The position numbers and the translations under genes were made by a program. Positions 1 to 11,600 of a stretch of DNA of 64,000 nucleotides are shown piece after piece. Position 1 is the first letter of the stretch, and each line of letters opens with the position of its first letter. The stretch comes from Annona cherimola (Eukaryota > Streptophyta > Magnoliopsida > Magnoliales > Annonaceae), in NCBI GenBank assembly GCA_030490835.1, contig CM059972.1:44619452-44683451 (forward strand), given 5' to 3'. The notes below the pieces were generated by a model. The model had not been told where the DNA came from. It did not search any database and saw nothing but the letters and a program-made list of their open reading frames with translations.

Positions 1-675
1 GCTTGCTTTCATTAGCTCCATGTTTTGCAAGCCTTGAATCCATGAGTCTTGAATCATGTAATCTTGAATAAGTTCTTGGTTGAGTCTATGGATATTGCTT
101 GGACTTGGATTAGTCTTCAAATGTTGTAGATCTTGTGAATCTTGGAGAGCTTGAAAACTTGTATGGTTGATTTGCCTTTGATTCATGCACCTTGCTCTCT
201 TTTGATATTAATCTTCATATCCCTTGATTTGGTCTTGAGAAAACTCCAGTTGAATCTTGGAATGAGCCTGAATCTGCATCTTTGAACTTTGAACACCTCA
301 AGTCGATCTTGGGGTCGACTTCGTCTGCGACTTCGGTATTCTTTTGTCCCAAATTCAACTCTGGAGTGATTTTTCCGTCTGAAGTCGATGCTGGAGTCGA
401 CTTCGTTTGTGACTTGGCTTCCCAAGTCGCAAGTGGGGTCGACTTGGCCTGCGACTTCACCTGCTCTTCTTCCAATTTCAACTCTGGACGGATTTGACTT
501 CTTGAAGTCGATGTTGGAGTCGACTTGGGGAACGACTTGTCCTTCCATGCTCTATTTTCTTGAAATGTATATGCCTTAAACACTTCCACAAACATGTTAG
601 TAGCCAAGACTTACTCAAATTGATTTGTTAATAATCAAAACATAGATTTAGCTTGTTTTCCACATATTTCCAACA
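1..675 (-). repeat. Sirevirus-type (Ty1/copia) LTR, cut by window start
   Basis: This is the right-hand part of an LTR in minus orientation. It ends in CCAACA at 670-675, the same end as the complete solo LTR at 45253-46914, with which it shares the block from about 598 to 675 almost base for base. Positions 290-540 carry the AAGTCG/GTCGACTT palindromic minisatellite typical of this family here. It sits inside the left Tekay LTR. The next bases, TAGGC (676-680), are continuous with the homologous right LTR at 10737, so they are the likely target-site copy. Whether this is a solo LTR or part of a full element lies outside the window. The open frames here are products of the repeat and not genes. 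Confidence 0.8.
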
Positions 676-2574
676 TAGGCTAGTGTAGGAGCTCATACTT
701 CACTCTAATCACTCTCTTCTTCCATCTAACTCTTAGTTGCATTATTTTCTATTAAATTCCCATTAAATACCCTAATTAAAAGCATCATAAATATTCATTA
801 AAGGATTCATTATGAATCATATTTACATCCCATAAATTGAGTTAGAAAAACTAGATTAAAATGATTCAAACTCAAACATATACTTACTTGGATTGAGTTG
901 CACTTAAACTCCACTCCTCAAGTAAGTTTCCTCAACTTAATTCCTCCTTTTCTTCCCCTTTTTCTTCTCTTTTTTTTTGGGTTTTGAAAGGGGCTAAGAG
1001 ATGGGAACGTGTGCTGCTGGAAATGGGAGTTCAAAATGCTGAAAATTTTCTAAGTTCCCAACTATGCATATGGACGTCCCCCCTCTCATGTGTAATAGCT
1101 GGAAATTTCCAGCTAGTGGACCCCACTTTCCACCTCATCTATGATCATTCCAATGCAATTTTATCTCCTTAGCTTACATGGCAACTTGTGGACCATTTAA
1201 ATTATATTTTTCTTAATTAAAAATTTGTTAATTGTCCAATGCATTTAAACATCTCAAATCTATCCACCAGATCACGTCCAAAGTAGCTGCTATTTTTCAT
1301 TTTTTTCAATGAATTTTGCAGCTTCTTAATGCACAATTATATACCCTAATACCTAGTATAATTATTCATGCATTTGTAAATTTTTAAAAATTAAAACAAA
1401 TCATATTTTTGGCTGCTTGAACGGTCACAATTTCTGCTCCATTGCCTGTACACGTCCCCTTTTTCAGCAGCTTATCTTGACAATTTTTACAATGGTGCAG
1501 CTTTATTTAATTAGAAACTTAATTACCTATTTATGTAGGTCATTTAGGGTCATTTTAGCATAATTTAAAAATTCAGAAAATATTCATAAAGCTGCTAAAC
1601 CGTCCACATCATCCAGATGATTTGCTGCTGTCCATTTTTTCCATCTTCTCTCAACGGTCCAGATCTGCCACTTTTAATCAGAATTTTCACTTTAATTTAA
1701 TGCATATTTATCCTCATTAACTCATAGTTGACTTTGGGTATTTATTTTATTAAATGATATTTCACAAAATGCCATTATATGGGCTGTTTGGACTTCCTAG
1801 CTGCCACATCACCCCATGCTCCTTTAAACTATTTAATTGAGCATTTAATTATGAGATAATTGCATGGATTTTTATGTTATTAGTAATTCACAAAATACCC
1901 TACAAATTACATCCTTTCGACACCTCAAATTTATCTTTATTCATTTGATTATTTTACTCATTTTCAACATAAATGCTAATCACTTTTTGGGTTGAAAAAT
2001 CAAAATCATTGATCCTAATTTCGTTCAAGCCTAATTCCATCATCATTTGCATAATAAAATCCTTCCATATCTTCGATCTCAAAATTTTAGCCGTCCATTT
2101 CAAATTTCATCTCAATCCGATCTTTCAAGCTCAAGTTATGATCATTTTAAGTTTTGGACGGTGATGATCAATTATCATTGAAATTTCCAAAATATAATTT
2201 TTCCATGTGATTAAACACAAAATTATGTGCTTCCCCCTAAATTTTCACCTCAGTCCGACTTAAGGGCATCAAGTTATGAATTTTCCAATATTTTCTCAAC
2301 TTGGCTCAATAATTAGCCTCCTAATCACCATTAGTTACATTATGAAATTTAATAAATTTTTCATAACATACTAATATTTATCCATCCTCATTGTCTCATT
2401 TCAATCAACTTACTCCACATCGTCTTAAATAAATAAATTTAAACAACCTTCATAATTACTAACTTAATTGCAACAAATCATAAAAACAGCAATTAATTCA
2501 TTTATGAATATATCATTTATACATAATTCACTCAAATACATATATATGATTCTTACTTAGGTTAGGGCTTCACA
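676..2574 (-). repeat. Tekay/Del 3' LTR (inner part)
   Basis: Direct repeat of 10737-12631, with scattered substitutions and small indels. It ends in TTCACA beside the polypurine tract, which defines it as the 3' LTR of the minus-strand element. The outer 2.1 kb, equivalent to 8661-10736, is displaced to the left by the sirevirus insertion. No genes lie inside it. Confidence 0.9.
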
Positions 2575-2576
2575 AT

Positions 2577-2590
2577 CCTCTCCCCCTTAT
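2577..2590 (-). other. Polypurine tract of Tekay element
   Basis: On the minus strand this reads as an A/G-only run (AAGGGGGAGAG core) two bases from the 3' LTR boundary at 2574. This is the expected position for the plus-strand primer of reverse transcription. Confidence 0.85.
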
Positions 2591-2613
2591 AACAGGTTTC
2601 GTCCCGAAACTGT

Positions 2614-4160
2614 CTATTCTTTAAATAACTGGGGGTATTTCATTTCTACTTCTTCCCTTAGTTCCCATGTAGCCTCACCTTCTAAATATCGGTTCCATTG
2701 AATCTTTACATATTCTATTTCTCTATTCCGAAGCTTCTGTATCTTGCGATCCAAGATTCTAATACGTCTTTCCTCGTAATTTAGATGATCTTGAATCGGT
2801 AGATTTTCTGCTACCAGTACATGGGTTGGATCTGCTACATATTTTCTAAGCATGAAAATATAAAAAACATTGTGTACTAAGGCTAGTGCCGGAGGTATAG
2901 CAATCCTATAAGCCAGTTTTCCAATATTCTCCAATACTTCAAATGGACCAATATACCTGGGATTCAGTTTACCTCTTTTCCCAAATCTTGTAACTCCTTT
3001 GAATGGCGTGACTTTTATGAACACATGCTCGCCGACTTGGATATTCAGATCTTTTCTTTTACAATCTGTGTAACTCTTTTGCCGACTCTGGACTGTGAGT
3101 ATACACTGGCGAATAATTTGCACCCTGTCTGCCATTCTCTGAGACAAATATGAGGCTAGCTTCTTTTCTCCAACTTCATCCAAGTTCAACGGCGTTCGAC
3201 ATCGTCGTCCTTACAACGCCTCGAATGGAGCCATTTGAATACTAGCATGATAGCTGTTATTATATGCAAACTCAGCTATAGGTATATATTCATCCCATGA
3301 ACCACTAAATTCCAAAGTACACATACGGAGCATGTCCTCGATGATCTGATTTACTCGCTTTGTTTGTCCATCTGTTTGGGGATGAAAAGCAGTACTGAAC
3401 TTGAGTTGGGTGCCTAGGGTTTCGTGCAGGCTTTTCCAAATTTGAGATATAAATGTCGTGTCTCGATAGAAAACTATTGACTTAGGCACTCCATGAAGTC
3501 ATACTATCTCCTTATAGTAGACTTTAGATAATCTTTCTGCTGTGTATGTTCTTCTTATGGGTATAAAATGAGCAACTTTAGACAACCGATCTACTATTAC
3601 CCATATAGAATCATTTCCAATCTGAGTCTTAGGTAGCCCTTTAATAAAGTCCATGGTAATATCATCCCATTTCCATTCAGAAACTTCCAAGGATTGTAAT
3701 TTTCCAGATATCCTTTGGTGATCAGCTTTCACTTTTTGGCAAGTTAGGCACTTAGCTACATATTCAGCGATCTCTCTCTTCATATTATTCCACTAATATC
3801 TTTCTTGAGATCCTGATACATCTTGGTGCCTCCTAGATGAATGGAAAATGGTGAAAAATGCGCCTCCTTAAGAATTTGCTCCTTCAACTCAGCTGTATTA
3901 GGTATGCATAGACGGCCTTTGTACCAATACATACCTTGCTTATCAACAGAAAATTCAGTTAATCCCTTCCTCTTCATTTTCTCCACATGGGCATGTAGGT
4001 CTGTATCTTTTTGCTGTGCAGTTTTAATTTGCTCAAACAACGATGATTGTATGTACATTTGTGATAACCTCGTTTGAACACCAGAGGGACATATAATCAA
4101 TTCTAATTGTCTTATTTCCTTAAGTAATCCTTCCTGTTTTGTAATAAGGTGTGCTATGTT
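2614..4160 (-). pseudogene. Tekay integrase with C-terminal chromodomain-like region
   Basis: The integrase would insert retrotransposon cDNA into the genome. The N-terminal HHCC zinc-binding motif can be read ([12 protein letters not shown], then KCLTCQ). It is followed by the catalytic core: the first Asp is present in TMDFIKGLP, and the HPQTDGQ block is present. The frame is broken at about 3780, 3490 and 3200. The second catalytic Asp (family SDRD context) is replaced, reading FYRD near 3465. The catalytic Glu in the family GQ(S/T)ER motif is Lys (GQTKR). The C-terminus (2614-3189) retains the GPFEVLE and HNVFYIF-type blocks and a tail EATWELREE..YPQLF that matches Del/Tekay chromodomain ends. 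With two catalytic residues lost and several frameshifts, the protein cannot be active. Confidence 0.88.
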
Positions 4161-4630
4161 GACATTTCTGCTCAATGCATTGGCTACTACGTTTGCCTTA
4201 CCTGGATGATATAGTATCTCCAAATCATAATCTTTTAATAACTCGAGCCATCTCCTTTGTCTCATGTTCAACTCCTTTTGAGTGAAAATATACTTAAGGC
4301 TCTTATGATCTGTGTAAATTTCACACCTAGTGCCATACGGGTAATGTCTCCATATTTTTAAGGCAAACACCACTGCTGCTAATTCTAAATCATGAGTGGG
4401 GTAGCTTACCTCATTGGGCTTTAGCTATCGTGATGCATAAGCTATCAGCTTTCCTCTCTGCATTAATACACAACCCAAACCCTTTCTTGAAGCACATAGT
4501 ATACCACAAAACCATTATTTCCTTCGAGTAGGGTTAGAATAGGTGCTTCCACTAACCGTTGCTTTAATTCCTGAAAACTGTGCTCACATTCTTCAGACCA
4601 TACATACCTGACTCCTTTACAAGTCAATTT
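4161..4630 (-). pseudogene. Tekay RNase H domain
   Basis: This domain degrades the RNA strand of the RNA-DNA hybrid during reverse transcription. The recognisable blocks are GLGCVLMQ (a frame shifted from the RT), [12 protein letters not shown] with the catalytic Glu, TDHKSLKY with the catalytic Asp, and [14 protein letters not shown]. The first catalytic Asp, normally in an S-D-A-S context before GLG, is not present because of the frame disruption at about 4500. The last Asp of the usual VVADALSR is Asn here. The domain is continuous with the integrase zinc region downstream. It is a pseudogene, and the lineage assignment is secure from the downstream and upstream domains. Confidence 0.88.
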
Positions 4631-5597
4631 GGTTAATGGGGCTGACAATTGAGAAAATCCTTCAACAAACCTTCGGTAATATCCTACTAAGCCAAGAAAA
4701 CTTCTAATTTCTGTAATGGTTGTTGGCCTTTGCCATTTCAAAATTGCCTCGATCTTTTGAGGATCAACTTGAATCCCTTTTTCTAATATTATATGACCCA
4801 GAAATCCTACTTGTTTCAACCAAAATTCACATTTCTTTAACTTAGCATACAATTTCTCTTTTCTCAGCCTTTCCAATACCTTTCATAAATGAAATTCATG
4901 TTCTTTCTCTGTTTTAGAGTAAATCAGAACGTCATCGATAAATACCACCACAAATTGATCAAGGTAGTCTCAAAATACCCTATTCATCATATCCATGAAT
5001 ACAGCAGGGGCATTAGTGAGCCCAAATGACATCACTAAAAATTCATAATGTCTATACCTAGTTCGAAAAGTTATTTTGTAAACATCAGTAGGACATATTC
5101 TTAACTGATGATACCCTAATTGTAAATCAATCTTAGAGAAAGTGGTAGCTCCTTGCAATTGATCAAACAAATCATCGATCCTGGGCAGTGGGTATTTATC
5201 TTCACTGTGACTTTATTTAATTCTCTGTAATCAATGCATAGCCTCAAACTACCATCCTTTTTCCTCACAAATAATACCGGAGCTCCCCAGGGTGGTACAC
5301 TGGGTCTGATAAAACCTTTATCTAACAGCTCCTGTATTTGAGTTTTCAACTCATTCATTTCAGCCGATGCCATCTGTATGGAGCCTTTGATATCGGAGCT
5401 GTACCTGATATGATGTCGATAGTCATATCCATTTCTCTTTGCGGAGGTAACATGGTCAATTCCTTTGGAAATACATCAAGAAATTCTTTGACCACAAGAA
5501 TTTGATTTATTTCTACCTCTATGCCTTTCTCCACATTAACTGATACCAGATAAGCTTGGCACCTTTGGCGGATCATTTTGACTGCTTTCGTGGACAA
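4631..5597 (-). pseudogene. Tekay reverse transcriptase
   Basis: RNA-dependent DNA polymerase of the chromovirus. In order it shows the REFPDVFP-like entry block ([11 protein letters not shown]), the finger block [64 protein letters not shown], the catalytic FIDD (family Y/F-x-DD, near 4925), and the thumb and connection block [21 protein letters not shown]. Frameshifts lie near 5360 and 5170. In-frame stops lie near 4970 and 4880. The catalytic Asp pair is kept but no single frame can produce the protein. The order PR-RT-RH-INT is that of Ty3/gypsy. Confidence 0.92.
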
Positions 5598-5619
5598 TAT
5601 TAATATCGTAGAATTTTCA

Positions 5620-6035
5620 GGTTGTTTTAGCTTTGCAACAGTTTTTTTTTTCTGGAGCTACTTCCAATTGAACCTTCTTATTCTTACAATCAATCATAGC
5701 TCCCCATTGACTCAACCAATTCATACCCAATATCACATCAAATTCCGTCATGGGTAATAGGATCAAGTTGGCTTCTAAAATCAATGATCCTATCCTAATT
5801 GGGCATACTTTTCATACTTGGCTAGTACTGGCTAACCGATATACAGGGGATTCTACATGGATTATCTCATTAGTTTCTTCTACCGGTAGTGCATGGGTGG
5901 TCACATATTGGCATGCTATGAAAGAGTGATTAGCACCAAAATCAAACAAAGCAACTGCCGAATTTTTTAAAATATAAACCATACATGTGACCACCTTCTT
6001 TTCTTATTCCTGAGACTCAATCCGAGTCAAAGCAT
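5620..6035 (-). pseudogene. Tekay aspartic protease
   Basis: Retropepsin that would cleave the Gag-Pol polyprotein. The active-site block reads FDFGANHSFI at about 5914-5946, where the family has D-S-G-A, so the position after the catalytic Asp is Phe. The second conserved block, DVILGMNWLSQ, lies at about 5715-5750 on the minus strand, in a stretch separated from the first by an in-frame stop at 5812. It lies between the Gag zinc knuckles and the RT entry block. The substitution and the stop make activity unlikely. Confidence 0.8.
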
Positions 6036-6067
6036 GCACATGTACTGGATTTGTGGTAGTTCCCTGC

Positions 6068-7379
6068 TTATTCGTTGTTCCAGGTATCCTGAGCTGTGCG
6101 GGTCTTCCACATCCTTGTGACGTAAGCTTTATTCGGACAGTTCGGAGTGATATGTCCTATTTGGTCACAAATATAACATTTAACGATCTTTACTTCACCC
6201 ATTCGGCATTCTTTGGCTATATGGCATGCTTGCCCACATTTATAGCACCGGTTTGACCCTTTTAAACACTCGCCTGCATGTCGTCTTTGACATTTTCTGT
6301 AGAAAGGCGGAAGTTTCTTCTTTCGGGCTCCTTTCCCTTTCTTCACATTTCCTTTCTTACCCCTTTCTTTTCCCGGTTCAGTTTCTTTTGTTCCAAAACT
6401 GAATGTTTTTTACCCAAGTCTTAGCTCCTGTGTTTTTAACGCTTCAATTTCCAATGTTCTTGTCGTCTCAAGACATGAAGCTTAATCCTTAATTAACAAA
6501 GGTGCGAGGCTCTCTCTAAGGTATGACCTTAGTCCTTGCTGGAATCTTTGTGTCTTATTGTCTGGCACATTAGCAATCCATGGCACATACCTAACTAGGG
6601 CATTGAACTTAGTAGCATATTCAGTGACAGACATTCTTCCCTGGTAAAGCTTTTCAAATTCTATCACTTTCTGACTTTGTAATCCAACAAGAAAGTATTC
6701 TTTGTTGAATTCTTCTACAAATGTTGGCCAGGATACCTCTTCTGGTCGTGGCATTGTGACCAACATTGTTTTTCCCACCATTCATGTGCGTCTTTGATCA
6801 ATAAATGTGTGGCGCACAATACCTTTTGTCGATCATTACACGGAGAGATTCTAAATAATTTCTTAATCTCCGTTATCCATTGCTCGGCCTGTATTGGATC
6901 AGGTTCTCCTGAAAATTTTGGGGGTTGCTGAGCCAAGAATGCATTGATCGCTTTTCTATTAACTTCCATTAACTAATTTTCATCTTCCGTAGGTGCTGTC
7001 GTGGAGTCGGGCCAGCCATCGGAATGGCTCTATCTCTTTCCGTAGTACCCAACTGGGCCTGTTGTGTCCTTTTCCACAAACCTTGAATAATGTTTGCGGT
7101 CTGTGCTGCCCAATCACGAGTAGCCTACTGCATTGCTTCCTTAACTGCGGCAGCTACCCTTTCTTCTATGAGTCGAGCCTGTCTTGACTCATATTTTGCT
7201 CCTACATTTTGTTCTGGACTTACATTTTCTCGTCTTTGTAGAGTTCTTGAACTTTCCCTACTAGATTCAGGTTCCGGCCTTTTTGGTCTGCTAATCTCTC
7301 AAACCTCATGTTGGCTGGGGACCTCTTGAGCAACTTCTTTTCCTTTATTTATTTTTCTTCCTGATCTTGTTTCCACCAT
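6068..7379 (-). pseudogene. Tekay Gag (nucleocapsid with two CCHC knuckles)
   Basis: Structural protein of the virus-like particle. The proposed start is the ATG at 7377-7379, because a Lys/Glu/Arg-rich N-terminal segment opens there. That segment has stops near 7300 and 7130 and a shift into the frame starting MEVNRKAINAFLAQQ (6969). The core has the retrotransposon-gag signature (PPKFSGEPDPIQAEQW, then ATHLLIKDAHEWW, then FVEEFNKEYF, MSVTEYATKF), split by a frameshift near 6750. The C-terminus has two zinc knuckles, CYKCGQACHIAKEC and CYICDQIGHITPNC, both CX2CX4HX4C, at about 6170-6280. It is disabled by stops and frameshifts. Confidence 0.88.
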
Positions 7380-7683
7380 AATGTTTTTCTGTATATATAA
7401 AAGCACATAATTTTTCATTTATAATTATGGTTAGATCATCATATATATATATATATATCATTAGCACCCAATTAATCATCAATTGGCTCATTCATCATCA
7501 AAAACATTCATAACCATTCATTTCATATTATTCACAACTATTATCATACATTCCACAAACCTTAGTTTCTAACATCACACAATATATTACATACATCATA
7601 CTTATATATATACATATCACATCATAACAAAACATCCACGTCACATATTTAGACATATTGTAGTTCATAAAAATAGAGAAAAT
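7380..7683. repeat. Gag leader spacer with (AT)n microsatellite
   Basis: Roughly 300 bp of AT-rich DNA between the leader ORF and gag. It contains an (AT)n run at about 7440-7458 and many ATCA/TCAT-rich stretches. No reading frame is visible. Confidence 0.6.
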
Positions 7684-8439
7684 TCATCGTCTCCCTGCTC
7701 TCCTCATGAAGCAACGATAACGCCTATGCCTAGGCGACATTTCGCTATGTTCCTCTGTAATAGTGCTAGTGTCTGACCGAGCATGGTTGCTTTCTCCTTC
7801 ACCATCATTATTATCATCACTACTATCACGGCTCCTTTCACTTTGATGATCTTCTTCTTCTTCATCTACCATTGGTTCAAGATATTGTGATGGTGCTCCA
7901 AGTGAAAACAATTTACCCGTGCTTCTATCTACGTGAATCATAACCTCACCAGGAAGAGGAATAGGTTCAGGTGGCTCTATAAATCCTCGAGCAAGACCCT
8001 CTTCTATAAAAGGAACCATTTCTTTCTCTCTCTATCGAATACTCTCCCAGCTCTTTCCATATCGGAATTGAAGATATCCACCTTCAAATTTATACCAAGG
8101 TCCTAAATTAGGAGGTTCAGGTGCTGGAGTATTTTTCCAAAACTGCTGCAGATCCTGAGGAGACATATAGTCTGTGGGAGTTCGAGGGGTCCCTAAAAAT
8201 ACATGGCGATAGGCCGGTAGAACCTCAGCCCTAGGAGCCTTGCTGCTAGATTCCACAATATTTGGCCTTTGCTGGTACCTGTCTTGCAGATGAAGTGGAA
8301 GATACCTAGGAGAGAAACCTGGAGGTACTGGTGGAAAAGGATCTGCATCCTGTTGTGACACAAACCACTTATTAACACTTTCTTCGATTTTTCATTTCTT
8401 TTCTTCTTCCATCTCCTTCTTTAACTCTTCTGCACTCAT
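7684..8439 (-). pseudogene. Extra leader ORF between primer site and gag (unknown)
   Basis: A single frame of about 250 codons on the minus strand runs from an ATG at 8437-8439 to a stop at 7684, with two internal stops (about 8392-8394 and near 8032). The frame resumes exactly after each stop, which argues that it was once coding. The product would be hydrophilic: Lys/Glu-rich start (MSAEELKKEMEEEKK), a Pro-rich section (FPPVPPGFSPRYLPLHL), a middle with MSPQDLQQFW, a very acidic Ser/Asp/Glu stretch, and a basic Arg-rich end. It lacks zinc knuckles and any domain I recognise. It sits where Tekay elements normally have only a leader before gag. It might be an alternative Gag N-terminus or a captured sequence. 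Confidence 0.55.
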
Positions 8440-8642
8440 AACTCATTTTCCCTTATCGACCATCTGTTCAAATAGATAACTGCATTAGCTATATACTAAA
8501 AATAGCACCTTGCAATTCATTTTACAATACATCATCTTATATTATTCATACATCATGATAATGACCTATACGATCCTCATAAAGTCATATATACCATGTC
8601 TATTATCAAGCTTAGACCTTTCCACGCCTATTTACTAGTCCA

Positions 8643-8656
8643 TGCTCTGATACCAA
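8643..8656 (-). other. tRNA-Met primer binding site of Tekay element
   Basis: The minus strand reads TTGGTATCAGAGCA, complementary to the 3' end of plant initiator methionine tRNA. It lies four bases inside the 5' LTR boundary at 8661. This fixes both the element orientation and the LTR edge. Confidence 0.92.
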
Positions 8657-8660
8657 GCAT

Positions 8661-11600
8661 TGTGGTGCCCCAAACTCGAGCGTCACATCTTGAGCCTTAC
8701 CTCGGGATCGTTATTCACTGGTAAATATGATCAGGATTGTTGCCCTATCACACGGAGGGTTTTTAACAGATATTTATCCAATTAAATATATTTTCGTAGG
8801 AGTTTATTTCCTCATAAATTACATCTCATGCATAACTAGATCATTTCCAACCATTCAACATATAGCAAAGCATGATGTTTAAGAAACATTTCCACAATCT
8901 CCTAAATCAGATGTCACTGATGTATTAACCATAGTCGTCAACATAAAACATCAACATAATTAGATCCATTCACCATAAGTTATTCTACATCATGAGACTG
9001 CTAATGTTTTTCCCTTGCTTTAATGATATTGCCTTTGCTCCATCGCCGAGTCTTTTCTTTTACCTGTCTATGGGTTTGGAAAACGAAAATGTAAGTTGTA
9101 CACTCAATAAGCAAGCTTTATATATATATTTAAAACTTTTCAAGGGTACCATTTTTCAAAAACGTTTCCCTCAATTTAGTAGCGACACTTATCAAGTGAT
9201 CAACTACCTGCGGAGCAGAAACTTTTTTATTTAAAATCATTATGGAAAGCAACTTTATACCCCCTCGGGGATATATTATGTCAATGTGATGAATGGATTA
9301 TGATCCCTTAGGATGGAGGCTAGCTAGGCGACCATCCGTCTTCATCTTCTCCCATCCAGGGTGGCGCCGCCGGCCCTTGGCTTATGTTAGCGACTCGGTA
9401 ACACCAAAGGAGGATAATCGGTCCACTTACACCTTTAAGGTGAACCTTATGCATTGTGCACATGAATTTATCCATGACATGCTAGCATGATTTTTCCACA
9501 CATAATATCATAGGACAGTAATTTTCATCAGTCATAAAACAGTTATATAAATCAATTGTCAATACATAGTGAACTAAGGAATGACCATCCTTAAAAATTT
9601 AGAAATAAATTTCAAACAACATTTTCTAAACCAATAAAAGAAGTTAAAACATCATTTACAATTATGTCAAAGAAATTTCAAAAAAAATACAAATTCATTT
9701 AGAAAATTGGCTTGCTTACCTTGTTCATGAGAGCTTTCCGGATCGACTTTTTCCTTTCCTTTGCCTATGACAGAATAACATAGTATTCATATAAATTTCA
9801 TTTTCTTGCATTCACTCTAGTTTTCCAACCCATTTTCATCAATATTCATAGCCCACTTAATTGCCAAGTTGGGTATACGCACATATTATACTTGTGTATC
9901 CACCATTCATTACATCACACCTTTAATTTACATATATTATTCTCAAATTTTGAGATTATCTCAACATTAATACACTTTACATTTTTTCATCACATTTTTA
10001 TGCATTTTTGCATATTAGTAATTCACATAGCTTAGTTATCATTTATCATATTCCTTACTTCTCATATGTCCATTTCTCACACCTAATTCATGTTTTCCTT
10101 AAAATTTTTCAAATCAGCAACTTGGCTTCCAATTAAGCATAATTATACACTTCAATTAACAGTTATTTAGTGTATTTTCACGGATTTCTTATTCACTAAT
10201 TTTAGAGTTTCAAAAACAGCAACTTTGAGACCCGATTCCTACCCTTTAAACGTCTCTTTTGACACTCCAATCTAAACAGATTTTTAACCATTTGATTCCA
10301 GAAATTAATCCCACTTTTCTTAACCTAAATTCAATTCATTTTCACCTATTCAAATTCCATATATAAGTTTCTTGCAAAACAGCAACTTTTTATGCATGTA
10401 GGGTACCCATTACACCACTTTGGACGTCCACTTAATACCCCTTATAAAATTCCGATTTTGGACAGTCCATGCAAAGTCCCTTTTCACATCCAAAGTGCCC
10501 TAAATTTAGGGTATTTTACCCTAAAATTCATCCATAATTTATTTTGAATCACTTCATGTACCATTTTTCAACATTTAAACACAAAATTCGGGTCTTAAGA
10601 GGAACCCTACTAGCCTTCCTTCTACTCTTCATAAATCATGCTGAATTTCATATATATTCAACATCTAATCATGAATTATCATGTGATTATATCAACTTAA
10701 TAAAACAGCAACATTAAACACAAATTTCAGCAAGTTTAGGCTAGTGTAGGAGCTCATACTTTACTCTAATCACTCTCTTCTTCCATCTAACTCTTAGTTG
10801 CATTATTTTCTATTAAATTCCTATTAAATACCCTAATTAAAAGCATCATAAATATTCATTAAATAATTCATTATGAATCATATTTACATCCCATAAATTG
10901 AGTTAGAAAAACTAGATTAAAATGATTCAAACTCAAACATATACTTACTTGGATTGAGTTGCACTTAAACTCCACTCCTCAAGTAAGTTTCCTCAACTTA
11001 ATTCCTCCTTTTCTTCCCCTTTTTCTTCTCTTTTTTTTGGGTTTTGAAAGGGGCTAAGAGATGGGAACGTGTGCTGCTGGAAATGGGAGTTCAAAATGCT
11101 GAAAATTTTCTAAGTTCCCAACTATGCATATGGACGTCCCCCCTCTCATGTGTAATAGCTGGAAATTTCCAACTAGTGGACCCACTTGCCACCTCATCTA
11201 TGATCATTCCAACGACATTTTATCTCCTTAGCTGATATGGCAACTTGTGGACCATTTAAATTATATTTTTCTTAATTAAAAATTTGTTAATTATCCAATG
11301 CATTTAAACATCTCAAATCTGTCCACCAGATCACGTCCAAAGTAGCTGCTATTTTCTATTTTTTTCAACGAATTTTGCAGCTTTTTAATGAAAATTTATA
11401 TACCCTAATACCTAGTCTAATTATTCATGCATTTAGAAATTTTTAAAAATTAAAAAATCATATTTTTGGCAGCTTGAACGGTCATAATTTCTGCTCCATT
11501 GCCTGTACACGTCTCCTTTTTCAGCAGCTTATCTTGACAATTTTTACCATGGTGCAGCTTTATTTAATTAGAAATTTAATTACCTAGTTATGTAGGTCAT

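Noticed and set aside
183..607. Overlapping open frames on both strands rich in Val-Asp/Ser-Thr repeats (also at 46009-46251, 46452-46862 and 52154-52448)
   Set aside because: They are translations of the AAGTCG/GTCGACTT minisatellite, which lacks stops in several frames. They are not genes.
984..1172. Small open frame repeated at 11044-11235
   Set aside because: It is duplicated only because both lie in the Tekay LTRs. It is short and its C-terminus differs by a frameshift, so it is not conserved as a protein.
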